Shown here piece after piece: positions 13,676 through 21,907 of a stretch of DNA of 24,047 nucleotides. This DNA is from an uncultured Candidatus Melainabacteria bacterium (GTDB taxonomy: Bacteria > Cyanobacteriota > Vampirovibrionia > Gastranaerophilales > Gastranaerophilaceae). Every line of letters starts with the position of its first letter. The stretch's first letter is position 1. The stretch spans positions 1-24,047 of the forward strand of contig CAKUUG010000032.1 in assembly GCA_934692665.1 (NCBI GenBank), written 5' to 3'. The notes below the pieces were generated by a model. That model worked only from the letters and a program-made list of their open reading frames with translations. It did not search any database and had not been told where the DNA came from. The translations under genes and the position numbers were made by a program.

Positions 13676-16174
13676 CTACACTAATGTTTGTGGCTCAACT
13701 TCTTTTGTTGTGGAAACTTCTATTATATCACCTTCTTGAATATCATTAAATTTAGAAAATGATATACCGCATTCGTATCCTTCTTTTACTTCTTTTACAT
13801 CGTCTTTGAAGCGTTTTAACTGGTCGATTTCACCTTTGAATATTTCTTCGCCGTTTCTGATTAAACGAGCTGTTTTTGAACGAACAATCTTTCCTTCTGT
13901 AACATAGCAGCCTGCAATTTTATTTGTTTTGCCAATTGTAAACACTGCTCTTACTTCTGCTTTACCTAGCTCAACATCTTCAATTTCCGGTGCCAACAAT
14001 GACAACATTGTTTTTTCAACATCTTCTAATACTTGATAAATAATGTCGTATTTCTTGATTTTTACACCTTCTTTTTGTGCAGATAACAATGCATTTGAAT
14101 CTTCTTTGACGCTAAAACCTAATATAATAGCATTTGAAGCCGAAGCAAGCATAACGTCTGCTTCTGAAATGTCACCAACACCCGCATGAACAATTTTTAT
14201 GATTACTTTTTGTGATTTAACATTTTGAATAGCTTGTGATACAGCCTCAGCTGAACCGTTTGTGTTTGCTTTGATAATTAAATTCAAATTTGTAATTTCA
14301 TCAACGTTGCTCATCGCTTCTTTTTGAACGTGTGCAGCCGTCATTGCTTCAAGCCTTGTTGAACGCTCTTGTTGCTTTCTTTCGTTAACGATTGATTTCA
14401 TTTCTTTTTCGTTTTTAACGACTTCAAACAAATCACCTGCTTGTGGCACTTCATTTAAACCTAGAATTTCAACCGGAGTAGAAGGTCCTGCGGTGCGAAC
14501 TCTCTTTCCTGAGTCATCTAATAATGCTCTTACTTTTCCGCCGACATTACCTGCAACAATAGAATCGCCAACTTTTAATGTACCGTTTTGTACCAACATT
14601 GTTGCAACAGGGCCTTTTCCTTTGTCGAGATTGGCTTCAATGATTACACCTGTAGCGGGACACTTTTCGACTGCTTTCAATTCTTGCATATCTGCAACGA
14701 GCAAAATGTATTCAAGCAACTCATCTATGCCTGTTTTTTGTAAAGCTGAAACAGGACAGCAGATTGTGTCGCCACCCCATTTTTCAGGGATAAGATTGTG
14801 TTCTGATAATTCTTGTAAAACTCTATCGGGATTGGCATCAGGTTTGTCCATTTTGTTGATTGCAACAATAATCGGAACTCCTGCAGATTTTGCATGAGAA
14901 ATACTTTCTACTGTTTGTGGCATAACACCGTCATCTGCTGCGACTACCAAAACCGCAATATCTGTAGACTGTGCACCACGAAGTCTCATTTGAGTGAATG
15001 CTTCATGACCGGGAGTGTCAATAAATACGATTTTTCTTTTGTTTAGCCATACAGTATAAGCACCGATGCTTTGCGTAATTCCGCCAACTTCTGTATGAAC
15101 AATTTTGTGTTTAGAAGCTCTGATTGAATCCAATAAAGTTGTTTTACCATGGTCAACGTGTCCCATAACAGTTACAACAGGTGCACGTTTAACAATATCT
15201 TCTTCTTTTGCGTTGAGCAAGTATTTATTGATACCTTCTTTTTCTTCTTCTTCAGCAATGAAAGCTTCTATATCTTCTTCTAAAACTTCTAAACCAAAGT
15301 TTTCAGCAACCTTTTTGGAAGTTTCTGTATCTATTGGAGTATTAACTGTGACCATAATGCCTTCCAGCATTAAAAATTTAATAATTTCTGCCGGAGTTTT
15401 TTTGATTTTGTCTGATAACTCACCAACTGTCATTGGTCTATTTATAACAACGGATGTGACTTCTTCTACACTTGCAACTTCTTGAGTGTGCTTTTTATGT
15501 TTGTTTTGAACAGTTTTTTCAAGACTAATTCTTTCTTGTTCTTCTTGTTTGTTGTTATAGCCGTGTTCTTTTTTCTTCTTTTTGGTATTTCTGTTTTGAT
15601 TTTGATATATATCTTGCGAAATAATGTGTCTTTTTATAGGCGTTTGTTGGTTTTTGTCTTGTTGTTTTTCAGGTTTTTTAAATTCTCTTTTTTCTTTTTG
15701 TTTGTTTTCAGCTGCCTCCGGCTGTTTTGCAAAATTTCTTCTTGTCATAGATGGTAAAGTAGAAAGTTTGTCTGTAGAGTTTTCTATTTTTTGTGGTTTT
15801 ACTTCTTGTTTTGGCTGTTCTATCGGTTTTTGTTCAACAGGTTTTTTGTTTTGATTTTGTTTTGGTCTTTGTGGTTCTATTGATTTTGCACTTCTTACTA
15901 TTTCCAGCCTTGAAACTGATTTTTTGACAACATCTTCTTTTGCTTCTTGTTTTACTTCAGGAGTCTCTTGCACTTTTTGTTTTTTTACAACAAAAGCCTT
16001 TGGCTTTGCAGAGTTAGAGGATTTGGCCAAATACAAATTTTTAATTTTCTGAATTTGCGATTCGGTAATTGTAGAACTGTGCGATTTTAGTGACAAACCT
16101 AATTTTTCGTTTGCAATTTCTATGATTTCTTTTGATGTTTTTTCTAGTTCTTTAGCAAGTTCGTGTACTCTCAT
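13676..16174 (-). CDS. infB: Translation initiation factor IF-2
   Basis: GTPase that delivers initiator fMet-tRNA to the 30S subunit and drives subunit joining. Order: an N-terminal IF2_N module (residues 1-50, MRVHELAKELEKTSKEIIEI), a low-complexity Lys/Gln/Asn/Glu-rich linker (about 55-240), a second IF2_N-like module (MTVGELSDKIKKTPAEIIKF, about 248-300), then the G domain: GHVDHGKT at 338-345, GGITQSIGA at 364-372, DTPGH at 386-390, NKMD at 440-443 and SAL at 476-478. Domains II to IV follow to residue 832. All G motifs are intact. GGAG lies 6 bases before the ATG. Unlike many bacteria, no nusA, rimP or ylxR lies directly upstream. Confidence 0.98.
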   Translation of the reverse strand: MRVHELAKELEKTSKEIIEIANEKLGLSLKSHSSTITESQIQKIKNLYLAKSSNSAKPKAFVVKKQKVQETPEVKQEAKEDVVKKSVSRLEIVRSAKSIEPQRPKQNQNKKPVEQKPIEQPKQEVKPQKIENSTDKLSTLPSMTRRNFAKQPEAAENKQKEKREFKKPEKQQDKNQQTPIKRHIISQDIYQNQNRNTKKKKKEHGYNNKQEEQERISLEKTVQNKHKKHTQEVASVEEVTSVVINRPMTVGELSDKIKKTPAEIIKFLMLEGIMVTVNTPIDTETSKKVAENFGLEVLEEDIEAFIAEEEEKEGINKYLLNAKEEDIVKRAPVVTVMGHVDHGKTTLLDSIRASKHKIVHTEVGGITQSIGAYTVWLNKRKIVFIDTPGHEAFTQMRLRGAQSTDIAVLVVAADDGVMPQTVESISHAKSAGVPIIVAINKMDKPDANPDRVLQELSEHNLIPEKWGGDTICCPVSALQKTGIDELLEYILLVADMQELKAVEKCPATGVIIEANLDKGKGPVATMLVQNGTLKVGDSIVAGNVGGKVRALLDDSGKRVRTAGPSTPVEILGLNEVPQAGDLFEVVKNEKEMKSIVNERKQQERSTRLEAMTAAHVQKEAMSNVDEITNLNLIIKANTNGSAEAVSQAIQNVKSQKVIIKIVHAGVGDISEADVMLASASNAIILGFSVKEDSNALLSAQKEGVKIKKYDIIYQVLEDVEKTMLSLLAPEIEDVELGKAEVRAVFTIGKTNKIAGCYVTEGKIVRSKTARLIRNGEEIFKGEIDQLKRFKDDVKEVKEGYECGISFSKFNDIQEGDIIEVSTTKEVEPQTLV

Positions 16175-16203
16175 TTTTCTCCAACTTCAATTTAAGTAGT
16201 GCA

Positions 16204-16232
16204 ATTATATTACTAAAATAACACAATCATAA
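16204..16232 (-). promoter_or_regulatory. Candidate promoter for infB-rbfA-truB-GerMN operon
   Basis: The minus strand has a perfect TATAAT (16209-16204) with a weak -35-like TTATGA (16232-16227; 3 of 6) 17 bases upstream. The implied transcript starts near 16197 with a leader of about 23 bases containing GGAG. The 74-base gap holds no convincing hairpin terminator for the upstream TPR gene, so read-through from that gene is also possible. Confidence 0.4.
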
Positions 16233-16248
16233 ATAAAAATACAATATA

Positions 16249-17499
16249 TTATTTAAATTGTTGTATTTTAATTAATGTCCAAGGTGCTTTATTTTGTTTT
16301 TTTGCATAGAATTTTATTATTATATCGTTTGCAAACGATATAGTGTCTTTTGTGATGTCGGGTGGCAACTTGTTTATTACTGTTTTTGATGAATTTGAAC
16401 GAAGAGAAGTTGTTTTTGCTGTAACATTGTTTTCAAATTGAATTTTTTTGCCACCTAAATACAATTCCGTTAGTACATACAAATCACTGATTTCGTTTTT
16501 TGTTTGGTTTTCTATATTGTATTTTATATATAATTCTTCTTTGCCTATGAATTTGATTTTTTTAGAAAAAATGTCAATACCTGATACTTTTAAGTCATCT
16601 TTGAATACGTATATTTGGTTTAGAATTTTGTTGAATGAATTTATTTTGTTTGTGTAGTAGTTTATTCTATTGGTACTACCGTTTGAGCGTGATTCTTCCA
16701 GTAATTTGTTGAGCAAATCATTGTAAATATAAGGATTTACAATATATGGATTTCTATCAAGAACTTTTTTTATCAGTTTTTCAGATTTAATTTTATCTAT
16801 ATCTTTATATATCAAAGCAAGCTTATACTGTGCTATTGGAGTTTCTTTTATTCTTAGGGAATTATTTATATCAAGAATTGCTTTTTTTGTCTCTTTTTTC
16901 GCAATTTTTATATCTGCCATTTTTATATATTCTTTTGCATAATTTGTTTTCAATGTTTCAAAATCTTCTTTTGAATAAACGCCTTTTGCGTATTTATAAG
17001 CAACTTGATACGCCCTAATGCTGCCTTCAATTTCTCTATCGTCGTCTAAACTTTTTGCAATAGATTCGTAAATTTTTGCTTTGTATAAAATAGCTTTTTT
17101 GTTATACAAAGAAATCTCTTCTGCAAGATTTAATGCCAGATTGTAGAGTTTTCTTTCAATACAAAACATTGAATAACTATATAGCGAATAGTTGCTTCTT
17201 TCTGAAATTTTTAGAGCTGTTTGAAAATAAACATTAGCACTATCGTATTCTTGTATCTCATTGTATTTTTGTGCCAATAGAATGTGAGCCTTGTAGTCTT
17301 GTGGGTCTTTTTGAATTCTTTTTTCTAATGTCGCAATTGTATGAAATCTGTTATATATTTTTTTTGACAGTTCAATTTTTACAACTTTTTTTTCACTTCT
17401 CCACAAAAGGCTGACTTCTGAAATTAGTGCAATTGAATATACTATTATCATAGTAACAAATACTGTGACTAGAGATGAAATAACCGTTTTTTTATTCAT
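16249..17499 (-). CDS. Membrane-anchored TPR protein of unknown function
   Basis: A 416-residue protein: a single N-terminal membrane segment (about residues 9-30), then tetratricopeptide-type helical repeats from about 55 to 300 (for example DYKAHILLAQKYNEIQEYDS followed by ANVYFQTALKI, and AQYKLALIYKDIDKIKSEKL), then a C-terminal beta-rich domain (about 305-416) with alternating hydrophobics such as KIKFIGKEELYIKYNIENQ. The orientation suggests the repeats lie outside the cytoplasmic membrane, but this is inference. The start overlaps the mgtC-type gene by 8 bases, so they are co-translated. I do not recognise a specific family for the C-terminal domain. A perfect 22-base palindrome lies within the 3' part of the gene. 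Confidence 0.7.
   Translation of the reverse strand: MNKKTVISSLVTVFVTMIIVYSIALISEVSLLWRSEKKVVKIELSKKIYNRFHTIATLEKRIQKDPQDYKAHILLAQKYNEIQEYDSANVYFQTALKISERSNYSLYSYSMFCIERKLYNLALNLAEEISLYNKKAILYKAKIYESIAKSLDDDREIEGSIRAYQVAYKYAKGVYSKEDFETLKTNYAKEYIKMADIKIAKKETKKAILDINNSLRIKETPIAQYKLALIYKDIDKIKSEKLIKKVLDRNPYIVNPYIYNDLLNKLLEESRSNGSTNRINYYTNKINSFNKILNQIYVFKDDLKVSGIDIFSKKIKFIGKEELYIKYNIENQTKNEISDLYVLTELYLGGKKIQFENNVTAKTTSLRSNSSKTVINKLPPDITKDTISFANDIIIKFYAKKQNKAPWTLIKIQQFK
16321..16342. repeat. Perfect 22-base palindrome inside the TPR gene
   Basis: The arm TATATCGTTTG is followed directly by its exact reverse complement CAAACGATATA, with no spacer. It lies within the coding region for TISFANDI near the C-terminus of the TPR protein. 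A perfect 22-base palindrome is uncommon by chance even at this base composition (my rough expectation is well under 0.1 per window). It could be a protein-binding site or simple coincidence. Confidence 0.5.
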
Positions 17500-18205
17500 A
17501 ATACTCTTTTATTTCTATCGATTCTATTGCTTCCAGTTGTTTGAATATGTCATTTATTTCTTTTAGCGGTTTTTTTGTTGAAACAACTGCACTGAATTTA
17601 AGCTGATTGTGATTAATTAATTTTTTATTTAATTTAAATATTTTATGAAAATTGTTCGTAAAGCTTTCTTGAATTTTTTCGCAATTTTCTGCCGAAGTTG
17701 ATATAGCAATTTCATACAAAGTGTAAAAGACTTTTCTTTTTGAGATGAAGTTTTTTTCTAGTCTTCTTATTACAATCAATATAACCAAAGTAGCAACTGA
17801 TGCAACGATTGCTGTAAAATACTCACCACATCCACAAGACATTCCGATAGCAGCACACATCCACAACGTTGCCGCCGTTGTAATGCCTGATACATTGCTC
17901 CCATGACGCATTACCGTACCTGCACCAATAAAACCGATACCGGTAATGACTTGAGCTGAGATTCTGGCGGGGTCATTTTGTGTTGCAACAATCCCTCCTG
18001 CTTCATTCATATTGAAGCCATAAATTGAAAGAATAGTAAAAACACAAGCTCCTGTACAAACCAAAAGATGTGTTCTTAATCCTGCAAATTTTCCCGTAAG
18101 TTCTCTTTCCATTCCCGGAATGAATGCCAAAACTGAAGCAAGAATAATTCTAAACAAAATTATTAAATCTACTCCAATTTCTGTATTTAGTATATTTTCC
18201 AGCAT
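17492..18205 (-). CDS. MgtC/SapB family membrane protein
   Basis: An inner-membrane protein of 237 residues. The MgtC domain (about 15-155) has four or five hydrophobic segments and clear motifs: GMERELTGKFAGLRTHLLV near residues 30-48, DPARISAQVITGIGFIGAGT near 79-98, and VSGITTAATLWMCAAIGMSCG near 104-124. A C-terminal cytosolic region of about 75 residues (VFYTLYEIAISTSAENCE onward) looks like the ACT-type domain of longer family members. MgtC proteins are tied to Mg2+ limitation and intracellular survival in pathogens, but most environmental homologues have no known role, so magnesium transport should not be assumed. AAGGA precedes the ATG; 8 bases separate it from oppC. Confidence 0.9.
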   Translation of the reverse strand: MLENILNTEIGVDLIILFRIILASVLAFIPGMERELTGKFAGLRTHLLVCTGACVFTILSIYGFNMNEAGGIVATQNDPARISAQVITGIGFIGAGTVMRHGSNVSGITTAATLWMCAAIGMSCGCGEYFTAIVASVATLVILIVIRRLEKNFISKRKVFYTLYEIAISTSAENCEKIQESFTNNFHKIFKLNKKLINHNQLKFSAVVSTKKPLKEINDIFKQLEAIESIEIKEYYE

Positions 18206-18213
18206 ATTTTTCC

Positions 18214-19296
18214 TTATTTTATTGCTTTTGGATCAAGTATATCTCTTATTTTATCTCCCAACACATTAAAAGACAAAACTGCAACAAAAATTAAAAAACC
18301 GGGAGTAAGAAGCCAAGGCCTATAAATAATATTTGCAAATTCTTGTGCTTCTTTCAACATATTTCCCCAACTTGCATCGGGCAATTGTATCCCCAATCCC
18401 AAAAAGCTTAAACCTGATTCAGCCAAAATATATGATGGAACCGATAAAGTAATTGCAATGATTATGTAACTGGATGTTTGGGGTAAAATATGTTTTATTA
18501 TTATTCTGGTTTTGCTTGCACCTATGGTTTCTATTGCTTTTATATATTCTCTGTTTTTGATTGATAAAACCATTCCTCTAATCACTCTGGAAAAACCTGC
18601 CCAGCCGATAAATGCAAGAATTACCGTAATAAGTGCAAATCTTTGTTTCGATGTCATATTGGATGGCAAGATAGAAGCCAGTATAATTAGCAAATAAAAA
18701 CTTGGGATTGTCATAATAGCTTCTGCAATACGCATTAAAATTTTGTCTGTTTTTCCGCCTAAGTATCCGGAAATTCCCCCATATAAAGCTCCAATCGGAA
18801 ATGATATCAAAAGAGCCAAAAAACCGATTGTAAGAGAAATTTGTCCCCCGAAAAATAATCTTGAATACACATCATGCCCGTTCACATCAGTCCCGAGCAA
18901 AAACAAATTGCAATTTTCCGGTTTTGAAATAAGGTGTATGTTGCATTTTATTAATCCAAAAAGTTTGTACTCGTAACCTTTTGAAAAGAATTTTATTTTA
19001 TATTTTTTGCTTCTGTCTTGTTTGTAGTTGATTGATAAAGTCTCTTTGTCAAATGTTTTTGTATAATTGTATGTGTATAAAGGTGTGATTTTGTTGTCTT
19101 TTGTAATTAAATACAGGTTATTTGGCGGCTGATAAGCAAGTTTTCTGTTAGAGTAATCTGAAGGATAAATTGCAAAAAAATCTGCAAAAGCAATTGTAAT
19201 ATACATCACAAGAAGCACTAATAATGCAATAAATGGAATATTATCTTTTTTAATTTTTATTAATATGTCTGTGAAATTTTTAAGTTTATTTTTCAT
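18214..19296 (-). CDS. OppC/DppC-type ABC transporter permease
   Basis: Second permease of a peptide/nickel-type (PepT family) importer. After a first membrane segment (about residues 20-42) comes a long outside loop of about 100 residues (45-145), then FLLGTDVNGHDVYSRLFFGG (about 132-151), which is the family's GTD-x-x-GRDV-x-SR motif. The core permease follows, with the EAA loop EYIKAIETIGASKTRIIIKH (250-269), SGLSFLGLG (294-302) and the terminal DPKAI. The long loop, with DRSKKYKIKFFSKGYEYKLFGL, matches my memory of a recognised OppC subclass rather than an insertion. The start overlaps the oppB stop by one base (TAATG). Substrate is unknown. Confidence 0.9.
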   Translation of the reverse strand: MKNKLKNFTDILIKIKKDNIPFIALLVLLVMYITIAFADFFAIYPSDYSNRKLAYQPPNNLYLITKDNKITPLYTYNYTKTFDKETLSINYKQDRSKKYKIKFFSKGYEYKLFGLIKCNIHLISKPENCNLFLLGTDVNGHDVYSRLFFGGQISLTIGFLALLISFPIGALYGGISGYLGGKTDKILMRIAEAIMTIPSFYLLIILASILPSNMTSKQRFALITVILAFIGWAGFSRVIRGMVLSIKNREYIKAIETIGASKTRIIIKHILPQTSSYIIIAITLSVPSYILAESGLSFLGLGIQLPDASWGNMLKEAQEFANIIYRPWLLTPGFLIFVAVLSFNVLGDKIRDILDPKAIK

Positions 19297-20261
19297 TACA
19301 CCCTCATTTCAGGGTCGGTTAATTTCAGTAAAATATCAGATAACAAATTGCCCAAAATCAACATTATTGCACCAATCATTAAACTCGCCATTACCAGATT
19401 TATGTCAGATTGTATAACAGCTTCTAAAACCAATTTTCCAAGCCCGGGATATTGAAATACGTATTCTGTAATTGCAGCACCTGATAACAAACCTGCAAAT
19501 TCAAATCCTAAAAGCGTAATAATCGGATTGATTGCATTTCTTAGAGCATGCTTAAATATAACTTTTCTTTTAGACAAACCTTTTGCAATTGCAAATTTTA
19601 CGTATTCAGAATTCAATACATCAAGCATATTTGCTCTCATTTGTCTTGTTAGAGATGAAAGAGAAATTGTTGTTAAAACCGTTGCAGGTAAAACCAAGTG
19701 CCATAAAACATCAAATATTTTGTGAAAAAAATTAAAATCGCTAAAACCAATGCTTGTAAGTCCACCCAATGGGAACAAACCTGTTTTTTGTGCAAACAAT
19801 AGCATTAATATTGCAAAAAAGAACGATGGAATTGCCATTCCTATACTGGATAAAATTGTTAAAATTTTGTCAAATCTGGAATTGTAATATACTGCACCCA
19901 AGACCCCCAATGGTATAGCAATTATCCAACTGGATACAATTACAGCAAGCGAGAGAATCAAAGTATTAAATATTCTTGTTTTAATCTTTGTTGATACTTT
20001 TGTATTGTCTGTACAATACCCCATATCACCTTTTAAGAAACTTTTTAGCCACAATCCGTATTGAACAATTATGGGCTTATCTAATCCTAATCTTTTTGTT
20101 TCTTTTTCGATTGTTGTCTGTGATATTGCCGGATTTAGTTTTAGTTGTGCTAAAGGATCAACAGGCGACAATCTGATTAGAAAAAAGCTAAATAAAGACA
20201 CAATAAATAAAATTGGAATTGTATTTAAGAATCTTTTAAAAATATAAACCCAAGTACTCAT
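19296..20261 (-). CDS. OppB/DppB-type ABC transporter permease
   Basis: First permease of a peptide/nickel-type importer, 321 residues, about six membrane segments. Visible: the N-terminal RFLNTIPILFIVSLFSFFLIRLSPVDP, written here in parts as RFLNTIPILFIV and RLSPVDP; the loop GLWLKSFLKGDMGYC; the EAA motif EYVKFAIAKGLSKRKVIFKH (219-238) continuing ALRNA; EYVFQYPGLGKL (266-277); and the terminal DPEMRV. AGGA lies 7 bases before the ATG. It pairs with the downstream OppC-type gene. No substrate-binding protein or OppD/OppF ATPase is encoded within the window, so these must be supplied from elsewhere if the transporter works. Confidence 0.92.
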   Translation of the reverse strand: MSTWVYIFKRFLNTIPILFIVSLFSFFLIRLSPVDPLAQLKLNPAISQTTIEKETKRLGLDKPIIVQYGLWLKSFLKGDMGYCTDNTKVSTKIKTRIFNTLILSLAVIVSSWIIAIPLGVLGAVYYNSRFDKILTILSSIGMAIPSFFFAILMLLFAQKTGLFPLGGLTSIGFSDFNFFHKIFDVLWHLVLPATVLTTISLSSLTRQMRANMLDVLNSEYVKFAIAKGLSKRKVIFKHALRNAINPIITLLGFEFAGLLSGAAITEYVFQYPGLGKLVLEAVIQSDINLVMASLMIGAIMLILGNLLSDILLKLTDPEMRV

Positions 20262-20296
20262 AAATTAATCCTAGTTTAAAATATACAAAAAATAAA

Positions 20297-21889
20297 TTAG
20301 CTAAAGAGATTATTTAGTCTTTCTTGTATATCGCTCGGGTCAATTTCGTTTGTTATGTTGTTTATATCCATAGCTTGTTGAAAATATTTTGCAGCTTCTA
20401 TGTTCTCATTTTTTAGTGCATAACAGCGACCCAAATTGTAATACGCAAGTGCATAATTTGGGTTGCATGCTATCGCTTTTTTGAAATATCCGATTGCTTC
20501 TTGTATTTTTACCAAATCATCCAAATATATAACCCCAAGATTATTTTGTGCAATGTCATATTCCGGATCGTATTTTATGGACAGTTCATATTCTTTTATA
20601 GCTTCGTTTAGATTACCCATACCCCAATACAAATAACCCAAGTTGCAGTGTATTTTTGAATTGTTTGGTTCTAGTTCCAATGCTCGTCTATAAACTATGA
20701 GAGCATTTTTGTAATCTTGATTGTCATAAAACGCACTACCCAGTGAAATATATACATCGATTTCTTTTGGAGTTAATAGGTTCGCCATTTGGTAACATGC
20801 AATCGCAGAATCTATGTTTTTTGTATTTTGATGAATAAAACCTAATGTTTGTGCAGCCAAACTTGTCCAATCTTGTTTTGGATTTATGGTAATTGCAGCT
20901 TGGTAATGTTCAACTGCTTCTTCTGTTTCGCCTTTCATAAAGTATAGATTTGCTATATTAGAATGAGCACCGGCGTGGTATGGGTGAATTTTTAGGTATT
21001 TTTTGTAATACGCAATTGCACTATCATAATCACCCATTTCTTCATAAGCAGACGTGATACCTGTGTAGGCACTTCTATTGAATTGATCCAGCCACAAAGC
21101 CATTTTGTATTCAACGACTGCTTCGTCTAATTTGCCGATTCTTCTGTATGTATCTCCTAAAGACACATACAATGTAGAGTATCCCGGCATTTCATCTATT
21201 AATTTTGAATAAATTTTTAACCCTTGTTCTATTTCTCCAATATTAATCAAAGCGTCTGCTCTTGTGATTTGCGGAAAAATTTCAACAATTTTAAATTTTC
21301 TTTTAATTTTTTTGATTGAAAAATCATCAAATGGTAATAACAACCACGAAAGTAATAATTCTGTTATTGCTATTATTCTTTTTTTGTTGTTTGAAAAATA
21401 AAGAGAATTTAACAATCTGAATTTTGAATAATGCATTTTTGATGATTTGACAGGTGATGAATTTTTAAGTGCAAGTTCAATATAGGTAAGTGCATCTTGA
21501 AATCTGTCTTTTTTTAATAAGCATTCAGAAATCATATAGTAGCATTCTGATTTTTTTCCGTTTTTTTCTATAGAAATATTGTAGTAGTTTATTGCTTTAT
21601 CAAAATCACCTTTGTAATACAGTGCATTACCTATTTTGAAGTATATTTCGCTGTTGTCTATCAATACTTCTGCAGCTTTTTGATATTCGGTTATTGCATC
21701 ATCTATAAATTGTTTTGATTGGTAAATATCTAAATGTCTATCTAAATACAAATCACCCAATCTAACATGAAGATTTGTGTTAGAAGGTTCATCAGACAAG
21801 AGTCTTTTGCAATATTCGATTGCTTCTTGAACTTGTCCTTTTTTTGTCATTTTTGTAATTTGTCTATTTATTTCTTTGATATTATCCAA
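20297..21889 (-). CDS. Large TPR-repeat protein
   Basis: A 530-residue soluble protein, with no signal peptide or membrane segment at the N-terminus, made almost wholly of 34-residue TPRs. Eight regular repeats run from about residue 236 to 515 (typical unit: NLGYLYWGMGNLNEAIKEYE). Four or five looser ones precede them, with an irregular hydrophobic patch (SLYFSN... ELLLSWLLLPFD) near residues 160-195. The start is a TTG at 21889, chosen because GGAG lies 8 bases upstream and the next ATG has no ribosome site. It lies 18 bases after the PilZ gene and 35 before oppB. TPR arrays scaffold protein complexes; the partner is unknown. A conceivable link is the adjacent PilZ c-di-GMP sensor or the permeases. 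Confidence 0.85.
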   Translation of the reverse strand: MDNIKEINRQITKMTKKGQVQEAIEYCKRLLSDEPSNTNLHVRLGDLYLDRHLDIYQSKQFIDDAITEYQKAAEVLIDNSEIYFKIGNALYYKGDFDKAINYYNISIEKNGKKSECYYMISECLLKKDRFQDALTYIELALKNSSPVKSSKMHYSKFRLLNSLYFSNNKKRIIAITELLLSWLLLPFDDFSIKKIKRKFKIVEIFPQITRADALINIGEIEQGLKIYSKLIDEMPGYSTLYVSLGDTYRRIGKLDEAVVEYKMALWLDQFNRSAYTGITSAYEEMGDYDSAIAYYKKYLKIHPYHAGAHSNIANLYFMKGETEEAVEHYQAAITINPKQDWTSLAAQTLGFIHQNTKNIDSAIACYQMANLLTPKEIDVYISLGSAFYDNQDYKNALIVYRRALELEPNNSKIHCNLGYLYWGMGNLNEAIKEYELSIKYDPEYDIAQNNLGVIYLDDLVKIQEAIGYFKKAIACNPNYALAYYNLGRCYALKNENIEAAKYFQQAMDINNITNEIDPSDIQERLNNLFS

Positions 21890-21907
21890 TTTTAAAACTC
21901 CAATTTG

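Noticed and set aside
14493..15757. Open frames of 91-134 codons on the plus strand opposite infB
   Set aside because: They mirror the codon bias of IF-2 on the other strand, have no ribosome sites, and encode Ser/Thr- or Phe-rich sequence without domain features.
15430..16030. Repetitive Lys/Gln/Asn-rich region of infB considered as a tandem DNA repeat
   Set aside because: No regular period or exact repeat unit is visible; it is the usual low-complexity linker of IF-2.
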